64,000 nt of DNA from an uncultured Prevotella sp. (GTDB lineage Bacteria > Bacteroidota > Bacteroidia > Bacteroidales > Bacteroidaceae): NCBI GenBank assembly GCA_934202525.1, contig CAKPYB010000003.1, forward strand, positions 1-64,000, in the 5' to 3' direction. Below are positions 1 to 10,074 of this stretch, one piece after another. Both the position numbers and the translations under genes were made by a program. Numbering within the stretch: the stretch's first letter is position 1; each line of letters opens with the position of its first letter. Below the pieces are notes generated by a model that saw only the letters and a list, made by a program, of their open reading frames with translations, searched no databases and was not told the DNA's origin.

Positions 1-119
1 AGACCGCTTGCTAGGGTCAACGCTCTGAGAGGCAATTTAATTTTTACCTGCTTCATCATTTGCTTGATTTTTAAGTTAATGTATAATATTAAATTATTTA
101 CTTTTTCATTCTTTTTGGC

Positions 120-224
120 TTAAGTTGTCATCGTTCCTACTCTAAAATACCGCTCTGGCTCTTTTCGGGGTCTTTCTGGCATCTTACTTATATTATATAA
201 GGTAGGAATGGGGCGTTTGCCCAT
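120..224 (-). CDS. possible 34-aa small protein (tentative)
   Basis: A 34-codon reading frame, Arg/Pro/Glu-rich (contains KMPERPRKEPERYFRVG), starts at an ATG 21 bases downstream of a TAATTTTG -7-like box on the same strand (245-252). I do not recognise a family. The frame remains open upstream to about 311, but that extension would lie inside the presumed promoter, so the shorter form is preferred. It points away from the starch genes. It may be noncoding. Confidence 0.22.
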   Translation of the reverse strand: MGKRPIPTLYNISKMPERPRKEPERYFRVGTMTT

Positions 225-244
225 AAACTTGTCGTTTCTGTGTG

Positions 245-252
245 CAAAATTA
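245..252 (-). promoter_or_regulatory. leftward -7-like box
   Basis: TAATTTTG on the minus strand matches the Bacteroidota -7 consensus TAnnTTTG. No good -33 box is seen. It would drive transcription leftward out of the window, across the tentative small ORF. The rest of bases 1-304 shows nothing else I can name. Confidence 0.3.
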
Positions 253-304
253 AGTTCTTTTCTCTTATGTTGTACTATTTTTATGTTAATTCCGTTATTT
301 ATTT

Positions 305-322
305 TGTGCAAACGTTTGCACA
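305..322. promoter_or_regulatory. LacI-family operator 1 (upstream of lacI-MFS)
   Basis: Perfect 18-bp palindrome TGTGCAAACGTTTGCACA with the central CpG typical of LacI-family operators. The 14-bp core TGCAAACGTTTGCA recurs at 2834-2847 and 5655-5668. Its centre (313.5) is 61.5 bp upstream of the -7 box at 375, outside the RNA polymerase footprint. That position suits activation or upstream autoregulation better than simple occlusion. Confidence 0.85.
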
Positions 323-330
323 GAAATTAC

Positions 331-344
331 TTGATTTAAGTCAA
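331..344. promoter_or_regulatory. Crp/Fnr-like box in lacI promoter
   Basis: TTGAT-TTAA-GTCAA is a near-palindrome resembling the Crp/Fnr-family half-site pattern TTGAT-N4-ATCAA. Its centre is about 37 bp upstream of the -7 box, which would be a class II activator position. Assignment to a Crp/Fnr protein is inference. Confidence 0.4.
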
Positions 345-348
345 GAAC

Positions 349-382
349 TTTGAACTGATATTGAGGATATTTCGTAATTTTG
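349..382 (+). promoter_or_regulatory. promoter of lacI-MFS operon
   Basis: A TTTG -33 box (349-352), 22 bp, then a TAATTTTG -7 box (375-382). The box overlaps the 5' end of the longest possible lacI frame, so transcription would start around 389. This excludes a TTG start at 361 and supports the ATG at 400. Confidence 0.7.
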
Positions 383-399
383 CAGCACAACTAATAGCA

Positions 400-1425
400 A
401 TGGGCGATAAAGAAACAATAACAATGAAAGATATAGCTCGCGACCTGGGCGTAAGTGTTGCCACAGTGAGCCGGGCATTGAAGGACAGTTCTCGTATCAG
501 TACTGCCCAAAAGGAGCGTATTCAGAAATACGCGCGTGAACATAACTTCTTTCCTAATTTCCTGGGTGAAGCTTTAAGACATAATAAGGTGAAGCCGATG
601 AAGGTGATTGGAGTTATTGTACCTCAGGTGGTACACTATTACTTCATGTCGGTGCTTTCGGGCATCGAGGAAGAGGCTAGAGCCAGAGGTTACCGTGTGA
701 TGGTGGCGCAGAGTAACGAGCGTTACGATAAAGAGGTGGCCATCTGTGAAGACTTCTATCAGAACAAGGTTTGTGGCATCATCGTTTCACAGGCGAAGGA
801 TACCAAGCAGTATGACCATTTTGAAAAACTGCTGCAGAATGGGGTGCCGCTCATCTTCTATGATAGAATATGTACGGGCGTGAACTGCTCGCGAGTGGTG
901 GTAGATGACTATATGGGTGCCTTTACTGCCGTTACCCACATGATTGATACGGGCTGTAAGAAGATTGCCTTCTACGGCTCGCCGATGAATCTGGAAATCT
1001 CCAAGAACCGATATAACGGTTATCATGATGCGCTGGTAAAGCATGGTTTGACGGAGAACCCTGACTGGGTGAAGATCTGCGATGACCGCGCCAGTGCCGA
1101 AGCAATAACGCCGGATATCCTGAGAGAGGAAGATCATCCGGATGCTTTCTTTGCTATCAATGATGATACAGCCATCGGTATTCTCTATACCGCCAAGCGG
1201 ATGGGGTTCAAGGTGCCTGAAGAAATCAGTATCTGCGGATTCACCAATGGTGACCGTGCCAAGGCGTGCGACCCGATGCTTACTACGGTTGAGCAGCGAG
1301 GTGTTGCCGTAGGCGAGGAAGCTGCCAATATCCTGATTGGTCAGGTGGAAGGCTCCATTCCTAGAGATGAGGTGGAGAAGAGAGTGGTGAGAACACGACT
1401 CGTGGTGAGAGGAACAACAAGATAA
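400..1425 (+). CDS. LacI/GalR-family transcriptional regulator of the starch genes
   Basis: A 341-residue LacI-family DNA-binding protein. The N-terminal helix-turn-helix (about residues 9-30, MKDIARDLGVSVATVSRAL) is followed by a hinge and a periplasmic-binding-protein-like effector domain (about 65-341), the usual family length. The start is the ATG at 400; the longer TTG frame from 361 would overlap the promoter -7 box. It leads a two-gene operon with the MFS permease 20 bp downstream. Identical palindromic operators lie before this operon, before the glucanotransferase and before GH97, so it very probably controls the whole starch module, including itself. The effector is unknown; maltose or a phosphorylated glucose derivative would fit the neighbours. 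Operator placement hints at an activator role, unusual for the family. Confidence 0.93.
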   Translation: MGDKETITMKDIARDLGVSVATVSRALKDSSRISTAQKERIQKYAREHNFFPNFLGEALRHNKVKPMKVIGVIVPQVVHYYFMSVLSGIEEEARARGYRVMVAQSNERYDKEVAICEDFYQNKVCGIIVSQAKDTKQYDHFEKLLQNGVPLIFYDRICTGVNCSRVVVDDYMGAFTAVTHMIDTGCKKIAFYGSPMNLEISKNRYNGYHDALVKHGLTENPDWVKICDDRASAEAITPDILREEDHPDAFFAINDDTAIGILYTAKRMGFKVPEEISICGFTNGDRAKACDPMLTTVEQRGVAVGEEAANILIGQVEGSIPRDEVEKRVVRTRLVVRGTTR

Positions 1426-1445
1426 AAATATAAAAGCATAACAAT

Positions 1446-2780
1446 ATGAAACAAAAACCTGATTTAAGTTTCTGGAAGCTCTGGAACTTGAGCTTCGGAT
1501 TTTTCGGAGTACAGATTGCATACGCCCTACAGAGCGCCAACATCTCCCGAATCTTTGCAACGTTGGGTGCTGACCCACACAACTTGAGTTATTTCTGGAT
1601 TCTCCCTCCTCTGATGGGAATCCTGGTACAGCCTATCGTGGGCACGTTGAGCGATAAGACGTGGTGCCGCTTTGGCCGCCGCATCCCTTATCTCTTTGTG
1701 GGTGCCACGATTGCCGTCCTGGTAATGTGCCTGCTGCCGAATGCCGGTTCGCTCGGACTGACCGTGAGCGGTGCGATGCTCTTTGGACTGATAGCGCTGA
1801 TGTTCCTCGATACGAGCATCAACATGGCGATGCAGCCGTTCAAGATGCTGGTAGGCGATATGGTAAATGAAAAACAGAAGGCAAAGGCTTACTCTATCCA
1901 GAGTTTCCTCTGCAATGCCGGTTCTGTAGCCGGATATATCTTCCCATTCCTCTTTACCTTCCTCGGTATCAAGAATTATGCTGAGAAGGGTGTGGTTCCT
2001 GATTCTGTCATCTGGTCGTTCTATATCGGTGCGGCTATCCTGATTCTCTGTGTTATCTACACCACAATGAAGGTGAAAGAGTGGAATCCACAGCAGTATG
2101 CGGAGTATAATGAAGCGAAGAGTGAAGAGGGAGGAGTGAAGAATCCTAATGCTGAGGCTTCTGAAGACAAGGCCGGTTGGATTACTTTGCTGCGCAAGGC
2201 GCCATCTACCTTCTGGAAGGTGGGACTGGTTCAGTTCTTCTGCTGGGCTGGTTTCCTTTATCTCTGGAATTATTCTACGGGAGCCATCGCTGAAACCGTA
2301 TGGAATACGACCGACCCTGCTTCTGAAGCATTCCAGGAGGCAGGCAACTGGGTGGGCATTCTCTTTGCCGTACAGGCGGTAGGTAGTGTTATCTGGGCTG
2401 TGGTTCTCCCTCAGTTTAAGAATACGAAGGTGGCATACGCTGTCAGCTTGATTGTTGGTGGTGTGGGCTTTGCCCTGATACCATTCCTGCACGACCAGTA
2501 CTTGCAGTTTATCCCATTCCTGATGATTGGTGCCGGTTGGGCTGCCATGTTGGCGATGCCTTTCACCTTTGTTACCAATGCTTTGCAGGGATATGGTCAC
2601 ATGGGTGCTTATCTCGGTCTGTTTAACGGAACCATCTGTATCCCTCAGATTGTGGCTGCCATCTGCGGTGGAACTGTCCTGAGTCTGGTGGGTTCTCATC
2701 AGAGCGATATGATGATTGTGGCAGGTATTCTGCTGATTTTGGGTGCGCTGTCTGTAAGCATCATCAAGGATAAGAAATAG
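1446..2780 (+). CDS. MFS sugar transporter, SLC45/GPH-like (probable maltose/maltodextrin permease)
   Basis: A 444-residue inner-membrane transporter with about 12 hydrophobic segments. The N-terminal signature (WNLSFGFFGVQIAYALQ) and the loop GTLSDKTWCRFGRRIPY, with its D-x5-GRR pattern, match SLC45/sucrose-maltose-type members of the major facilitator superfamily. A hydrophilic central loop (about residues 205-240, Glu/Lys-rich) separates the two halves. It follows the LacI regulator by 20 bp in the same operon and precedes the cytosolic 4-alpha-glucanotransferase. It most likely imports maltose or short malto-oligosaccharides released by the secreted amylolytic enzymes, with proton symport inferred from the family. 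Substrate specificity cannot be read from sequence. Confidence 0.9.
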   Translation: MKQKPDLSFWKLWNLSFGFFGVQIAYALQSANISRIFATLGADPHNLSYFWILPPLMGILVQPIVGTLSDKTWCRFGRRIPYLFVGATIAVLVMCLLPNAGSLGLTVSGAMLFGLIALMFLDTSINMAMQPFKMLVGDMVNEKQKAKAYSIQSFLCNAGSVAGYIFPFLFTFLGIKNYAEKGVVPDSVIWSFYIGAAILILCVIYTTMKVKEWNPQQYAEYNEAKSEEGGVKNPNAEASEDKAGWITLLRKAPSTFWKVGLVQFFCWAGFLYLWNYSTGAIAETVWNTTDPASEAFQEAGNWVGILFAVQAVGSVIWAVVLPQFKNTKVAYAVSLIVGGVGFALIPFLHDQYLQFIPFLMIGAGWAAMLAMPFTFVTNALQGYGHMGAYLGLFNGTICIPQIVAAICGGTVLSLVGSHQSDMMIVAGILLILGALSVSIIKDKK

Positions 2781-2833
2781 GTGTAAGTAACAGAGTGAAC
2801 GATTAATTGATTGTTTCTACGGAGTGGAAAATG

Positions 2834-2847
2834 TGCAAACGTTTGCA
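2834..2847. promoter_or_regulatory. LacI-family operator 2 (upstream of malQ)
   Basis: TGCAAACGTTTGCA, the same palindromic core as at 307-320, with flanking TG on the left but not on the right. Its centre is 61.5 bp upstream of the -7 box of the glucanotransferase gene. Confidence 0.85.
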
Positions 2848-2901
2848 AGGTTTGTGTGAGAAAAAATGCAAATTTCTGATACGTTTTTCATACGTTTTTC
2901 T

Positions 2902-2909
2902 TACCTTTG
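2902..2909 (+). promoter_or_regulatory. -7 box of malQ promoter
   Basis: TACCTTTG fits TAnnTTTG. No TTTG -33 box is visible at the expected place, which fits a promoter that needs an activator bound at the upstream LacI site. Confidence 0.6.
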
Positions 2910-2957
2910 TAGCAGCAAATATAAATTATAACATTTTCAAGAGCCTTTAAGAGTCTT

Positions 2958-5633
2958 ATGACAGTACAGTTTAATATTGAGTATAAAGCAATGTTCGGCG
3001 AACAGATCGTCGTAAACATTCAGACGGAGGAAGGTGAACTGAAACTTCCTCTCGAGACAACAGATGGTGAAAGATGGGCATGCGACTGGGGTGTTGAATC
3101 ACCAGAGAAGTCGTATACCTATTATTATAGTGTAGAACGTGAAGGAAGAGCAGTCAAGACCGAATGGCTTATGATTAAGCATCAGCTCGATGTAAATGCC
3201 AGGAAGGCTGCGGTTTATACCCTTTACGATCATTGGAAGGCAATGCCTGAGGATGCTTTCCTCTACAGCAGCGCCTTTACCGATTGCATCAATCATCAGG
3301 TTCCACAGGAGATGAAGCCGGAAACGGGCAGCAAGATTGTGCGTCTGATAGTCCGTGCTCCTCAGCTTCGTGATGGTGAGCGTCTGGGTGTATTGGGTGC
3401 AGATAAAGCATTGGGCGCTTGGGATGTGCAGAAGATTCTTCCGATGACTCAGCATACCTATAATGAATGGGTGGCTGATATTGATGCGGCTCATCTTGAG
3501 GGCAGTCATCTGGAGTTTAAGTTCGTGGCTTTCAGAAATGCAAAGAACGAGCTTCTCTGGGAAACCAGCATGAACAGAACCGTGGATTTGCCGGAGATGA
3601 AGGCAGGTGAGTTGGTATCCTATGAACTCGACCAGGCTTTCTTCGCTCTGTATAACCGCAAACTTGCCGGAACGCTGGTGCCAGTGTTCTCATTGCGTAC
3701 CCGTAAGAGTGCCGGTATCGGTGACTTCGGTGATCTGAAGGCCATGATAGATTTTGTGGCTTCTACCGGTCAGAAGGTGCTCCAGCTCCTTCCTATCAAT
3801 GATACCACCATCACTCATACATGGACCGACAGTTATCCATATAGCTGCATCAGCGTCTTCGCCATTCATCCGCAGTATGCCGACCTCAACGCTCTTCCAG
3901 AGTTGAAGGATGCCAAGGCACGTGCAGAGGCTGAGAAGACACGTGCTGAGTTGAATGCACTGGATAAGATAGATTATGAAAAGGTAAATGATTTCAAGAT
4001 AAATTACTTGCGCCAAATCTTCAATCAGGAAGGTGAAAAGATGATGAAGACGGCCGAATACAAGGCTTTCTTCCAGGATACCGAACAGTGGTTGGTTCCT
4101 TACGCACAGTATTCATACCTGCGTGATAAGAATGGTACGGCTGATTTCAACCAGTGGCCAGACCATCAGGTATGGGATGAGGCTGAGCGCAAGGCGCTTA
4201 CCAATCCTAAGACTGCGGCTTACAAGAACGTGGCTTTCTTCTATTTCGTACAGTTTGTACTAGACCGTCAGATGCAGGAAGCTCACGAGCATGCCAAGGC
4301 TAAGGGTGTGATATTGAAGGGTGATATTCCAATCGGCGTAAACCGCAACAGTTGCGATGTCTGGATGGAGCCTAAATACTTCAACCTCAACGGTCAGGCA
4401 GGTGCTCCACCAGATGACTTCTCTGCGAACGGTCAGAACTGGGGATTCCCTACCTATAACTGGTTTGAAATGCTGAAGGACGGTTGCCAGTGGTGGAACC
4501 GCCGTTTCCAGAACATGGCTAGATATTTTGATGCCTACCGCATCGACCACGTATTGGGCTTCTTCCGTATCTGGGAGATTCCGGTAAGCAGCGTGCATGG
4601 TCTGTTAGGACAGTTTGCTCCTGCGCTCGCCATGACCCGTGATGAAATAGAGAGCTATGGTCTGCACTTCCAGGAAGACCGTTTCACCCGTCCGTTCATT
4701 ACCGACTGGGTATTGGACCGTATGTTCCATGAGCGTGCCGGCGAGGTAAAGGAAAAGTATCTCGACCGTCTGGATGACGAGCGTTATCAGATGAAGCCTG
4801 AGGTAGATACCCAGCGCAAGGTAGAGGCTCTCTTTGCGGATGTAACAGATGAGAAGGAACTTTGGCTGCGTGATGGCTTGTATGCCCTGATCAGCGATGT
4901 ACTCTTCGTACGTGATCATACCAACCCTGGCGTCTTCCATCCACGTATCTCAGCCCAGCTTGACTTTATCTACGAGTCGCTCTATGATAATGACAAGGCT
5001 GCGTTCAACCGCCTTTACAACGACTATTTCTATCGCCGCAACAACCAGTTCTGGTATCAGGAGGCGATGAAGAAGTTGCCTAAGCTGGTTCAGGCTACCC
5101 GTATGCTGGTTTGTGCCGAAGACCTCGGTATGGTGCCTGATTGTGTGCCATGGGTGATGGACGGGTTGAAGATATTGAGTCTGGAACTCCAGAGCATGCC
5201 AAAGGATCCATCGGTTAAGTTCGGACATCTGAGCCGTAACCCATACCGCTCGGTATGTACTATTTCGAGCCACGATATGCCTACTCTGCGCATGTGGTGG
5301 GATGAGAATATCCAGCGTACCCAGGAGTATTACAATACGATGCTCTACCGTCAGGGACCAGCACCTCATCCACTCCCAGGCTGGTTGGCTAGTGACATCA
5401 TCAGCCGCCATCTCACCTCTCCATCCATGCTCTGCATATTGAGCATCCAGGACTGGCTGGCTACCGATGAGGCTCTCCGTCTGCCGGATGCCAATGCCGA
5501 GCGTATCAATATCCCCGCTAACCCTAAGCATTATTGGCGTTACCGCATGCACCTCAACATAGAGGATCTGGCTGCTGACAAGCGTTTCGTGCAGAATATC
5601 ACAGAGATGATTTCGCAGTCTGGAAGAGTCTAA
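2958..5633 (+). CDS. malQ: 4-alpha-glucanotransferase (amylomaltase, DPE2-like GH77)
   Basis: Transfers glucan segments between malto-oligosaccharides (and to glucose) in the cytosol. The 891-residue protein has no signal peptide. Two N-terminal starch-binding CBM20-like modules (about 1-120 and 125-225) precede the GH77 barrel, which begins near LAGTLVPVFSLR. Catalytic residues can be placed: nucleophile Asp530 in DAYRIDHVLGFF, acid/base Glu721 in VCAEDLG and the third Asp773 in SSHDMP. The two CBM20 domains and the length resemble plant DPE2 rather than the ~500-residue E. coli MalQ, as is usual in Bacteroidota. It has its own LacI operator and promoter and ends in a strong terminator. With the upstream permease it forms the intracellular arm of maltodextrin use. 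Confidence 0.95.
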   Translation: MTVQFNIEYKAMFGEQIVVNIQTEEGELKLPLETTDGERWACDWGVESPEKSYTYYYSVEREGRAVKTEWLMIKHQLDVNARKAAVYTLYDHWKAMPEDAFLYSSAFTDCINHQVPQEMKPETGSKIVRLIVRAPQLRDGERLGVLGADKALGAWDVQKILPMTQHTYNEWVADIDAAHLEGSHLEFKFVAFRNAKNELLWETSMNRTVDLPEMKAGELVSYELDQAFFALYNRKLAGTLVPVFSLRTRKSAGIGDFGDLKAMIDFVASTGQKVLQLLPINDTTITHTWTDSYPYSCISVFAIHPQYADLNALPELKDAKARAEAEKTRAELNALDKIDYEKVNDFKINYLRQIFNQEGEKMMKTAEYKAFFQDTEQWLVPYAQYSYLRDKNGTADFNQWPDHQVWDEAERKALTNPKTAAYKNVAFFYFVQFVLDRQMQEAHEHAKAKGVILKGDIPIGVNRNSCDVWMEPKYFNLNGQAGAPPDDFSANGQNWGFPTYNWFEMLKDGCQWWNRRFQNMARYFDAYRIDHVLGFFRIWEIPVSSVHGLLGQFAPALAMTRDEIESYGLHFQEDRFTRPFITDWVLDRMFHERAGEVKEKYLDRLDDERYQMKPEVDTQRKVEALFADVTDEKELWLRDGLYALISDVLFVRDHTNPGVFHPRISAQLDFIYESLYDNDKAAFNRLYNDYFYRRNNQFWYQEAMKKLPKLVQATRMLVCAEDLGMVPDCVPWVMDGLKILSLELQSMPKDPSVKFGHLSRNPYRSVCTISSHDMPTLRMWWDENIQRTQEYYNTMLYRQGPAPHPLPGWLASDIISRHLTSPSMLCILSIQDWLATDEALRLPDANAERINIPANPKHYWRYRMHLNIEDLAADKRFVQNITEMISQSGRV

Positions 5634-5654
5634 CTAACATGATTATATATATAG

Positions 5655-5668
5655 TGCAAACGTTTGCA
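5655..5668. promoter_or_regulatory. LacI-family operator 3 (upstream of GH97 operon)
   Basis: Third copy of TGCAAACGTTTGCA, again flanked G...C as GTGCAAACGTTTGCAC. It lies between the malQ stop codon and the malQ terminator. Its centre is 62.5 bp upstream of the GH97 -7 box. Confidence 0.85.
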
Positions 5669-5681
5669 CACTCATTTGCAG

Positions 5682-5715
5682 AAAAATACCCTCCCAAAAC
5701 GTGGAGGGTATTTTT
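5682..5715 (+). terminator. terminator of malQ
   Basis: Stem of 13 bp (AAAAATACCCTCC at 5682-5694 pairs with GGAGGGTATTTTT at 5703-5715), 8-base loop, followed by a T-rich stretch. The terminator lies between operator 3 and the GH97 -7 box, in the -33 region of that promoter. Confidence 0.8.
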
Positions 5716-5723
5716 GTTTTTTG

Positions 5724-5731
5724 TATCTTTG
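5724..5731 (+). promoter_or_regulatory. -7 box of GH97-pullulanase-susA operon
   Basis: TATCTTTG, a consensus -7 box. There is no good -33 element, since the position is occupied by the terminator stem. Activation through the LacI site is inferred. Confidence 0.6.
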
Positions 5732-5773
5732 CACTATCTTAAGAATAAACAGATAATGATTGAGATAAACTAA

Positions 5774-7948
<2,175 letters not shown>

Positions 7949-7960
7949 GCCTATAATTTC

Positions 7961-7998
7961 CGTATTTCCGACCAACTGTCCGGTTGGTCGGAAATACG
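7961..7998. terminator. long perfect hairpin between GH97 and pullulanase genes
   Basis: A 16-bp perfect stem (CGTATTTCCGACCAAC at 7961-7976 with 7983-7998) around a 6-base loop, without a following T-run. It may be an mRNA-stabilising or partially terminating intercistronic element. No promoter is seen between it and the next gene. Confidence 0.5.
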
Positions 7999-8079
7999 CT
8001 AAAAATGAGTGTAGATAATCTGTCACGGTTTTCTTCGCTCAGTTCGCTTTAATATCCTGTATAACAATAACTTAACAAT

Positions 8080-10050
8080 ATGAATATCCAAAAACTAATA
8101 ATTGCAGCATTGACAGCAACCATTTTACCAACTTCATTGAATGCCCAGCAGACATTCAATGAGATGATGTATTCCAAGGAGAAAACCATGTTTATCCTGA
8201 ATGCTCCAACAGCCCAAAAGTCTTCTGTAACCCTCCGACTTTATAAGCAAGGACAGGGAGGGAAGGCTTATAAAACGCTGAAAATGAAGAAGTTGGGTAA
8301 TGAGCGCTGGGAGGCTACCGTAAAGGGCGACCTCAAGGGAAAGTTCTATACCTTTGATATTGGCAAGGGTGAAACACCAGGTACATTTGCCAAAGCAGTA
8401 GGTGTGAACGGAAACCGTGGCGCCATTGTAGATTTGTATGATACCGATCCATCTGGATGGGATCAGGACGTGCGTCCTGCCCTGAAATCGCCAGCCGATC
8501 TCGTTGTCTACGAGCTTCACGTGCGTGATTTCTCCATTTCTCCTACATCCGGCTTGAAATATAAGGGTAAATATCTCGCCCTCACCGAGCCTAAGGCCAT
8601 CGAATATCTCAAGAATCTGGGCATCAACGCCATCCACTTCCAGCCTGTATTCGATTTCGCTTCTATAGATGAGACCCGACTCGACAAACCACAGTTCAAC
8701 TGGGGTTATGATCCGAAGAACTATAATGTGCCGGAAGGCAGTTACGCTACCGACCCTTATTCTCCAGCAACCCGCATCAAGGAGTTCAAGGAGATGGTGA
8801 TGGCGCTGCATAAGGCAGGCATCCGAGTGATTTTCGATGCCGTATATAACCATACTTTCGATATCAACGGCAGCAATTTCCAGCGTACCTATCCTGATTA
8901 TTATTATCGCAAGACCAAGGATGGTAAGTATTCTGACGGTTCCGGTTGTGGCAACGAGACAGCTTCTGAGAAGCCTCTCATGCGCCAGTATATGCTGGAG
9001 AGCGTGAAATATTGGATAGACGAATATCATATCGATGGTTTCCGTTTCGACCTGATGGGTGTTCATGATATCGAAACCATGCAGGCTATCCGTGAGATGG
9101 TAAACCGCATCGATCCTAGCATCTATATTTATGGTGAGGGATGGAGTGCAGGCAGTTGTGCTTATCCTACCGAGAAACTGGCGGTGAAGGCGAATACCCA
9201 GCAGCTCAAGGGCATCGGTGCTTTCAGCGATGATATGCGCGATGCGCTCCGTGGTCCTTTCTCTGATGACCATAAGGGTGCGCTCCTGGCTGGTCTTACA
9301 GGTCAGGAGGAGAGTCTGAAGTTCGGTATCGTGGGTGGCATCGCCCATCCGCAGGTGGATATGACGAAGGTGAACTATGACAAGAAGCCTTGGACCAACA
9401 ATCCTACCGAGCAAATCAGTTATGTAAGCTGCCACGATGATATGTGTCTGGTAGACCGTCTGAAGGCAAGCATCGCATCACTTACCGACAAGAATATCCC
9501 TGAAGCGATACGTACTGCCGAGTTGCTCCGCATCGATAAGCTTGCGCAGACCTGCGTCTTCACCTCTCAGGGTGTTCCTTTCATCCTTGCCGGTGAGGAG
9601 ATGCTCCGCGACAAGAAGGGAGTACACAACAGTTATAACTCTCCTGACAGCATCAACCAGTTTACCTGGACCAATCTGCAGAAGTATCCGCAGGCATTCG
9701 CTTACTATAAGAGTCTGATCCAGCTCCGCAAGAACCATCCAGCCTTCCGTCTTTCAACAGGCGATAAGGTACGTCAGCATCTGGAGTTCCTGCCTAGTCA
9801 GGATGTCAATGGCGACAAGCAGACTTGCCTCGTAGGTTTCCAGCTCAAGAATCTGGAGGGCATTGATGCGTGGAAGAACATCATCGTCATCTATAACTTC
9901 AATAAGGAGGCAAAGGAGATGCAGATTCCTGAAGGCAACTATACCGTGGCTTGCTGCAACGGAGTCATCAACGAAGAAGGCTTAGGCTTTGTTTCGGGAC
10001 AGGAAGTGTTGGTTGACGGCCAGAGTGCCCTCATTCTTTATCAGAAATAG
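8080..10050 (+). CDS. type I pullulanase (GH13)
   Basis: Cleaves alpha-1,6 branch points of pullulan and limit dextrins. The 656-residue protein has a signal peptide ending near SLNAQQ. An N-terminal CBM48-like beta domain precedes the GH13 barrel starting at VYELHVRDFS. The pullulanase type I signature (Y/F)NWGYDP is at about residues 206-212. The catalytic triad is Asp324 (GFRFDLMG), Glu353 (YGEGW) and Asp453 (SCHDDM). It lies 131 bp after GH97, with a hairpin between, and 24 bp before the susA-like gene, so these three are probably co-transcribed. Location is probably periplasmic, since no lipobox cysteine is present. Confidence 0.93.
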   Translation: MNIQKLIIAALTATILPTSLNAQQTFNEMMYSKEKTMFILNAPTAQKSSVTLRLYKQGQGGKAYKTLKMKKLGNERWEATVKGDLKGKFYTFDIGKGETPGTFAKAVGVNGNRGAIVDLYDTDPSGWDQDVRPALKSPADLVVYELHVRDFSISPTSGLKYKGKYLALTEPKAIEYLKNLGINAIHFQPVFDFASIDETRLDKPQFNWGYDPKNYNVPEGSYATDPYSPATRIKEFKEMVMALHKAGIRVIFDAVYNHTFDINGSNFQRTYPDYYYRKTKDGKYSDGSGCGNETASEKPLMRQYMLESVKYWIDEYHIDGFRFDLMGVHDIETMQAIREMVNRIDPSIYIYGEGWSAGSCAYPTEKLAVKANTQQLKGIGAFSDDMRDALRGPFSDDHKGALLAGLTGQEESLKFGIVGGIAHPQVDMTKVNYDKKPWTNNPTEQISYVSCHDDMCLVDRLKASIASLTDKNIPEAIRTAELLRIDKLAQTCVFTSQGVPFILAGEEMLRDKKGVHNSYNSPDSINQFTWTNLQKYPQAFAYYKSLIQLRKNHPAFRLSTGDKVRQHLEFLPSQDVNGDKQTCLVGFQLKNLEGIDAWKNIIVIYNFNKEAKEMQIPEGNYTVACCNGVINEEGLGFVSGQEVLVDGQSALILYQK

Positions 10051-10074
10051 TTTATATATATAATAAGGTGTAAT

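Noticed and set aside
361..399. N-terminal extension of the LacI regulator from a TTG codon
   Set aside because: The -7 box TAATTTTG (375-382) lies inside it, and the HTH begins normally after the ATG at 400.
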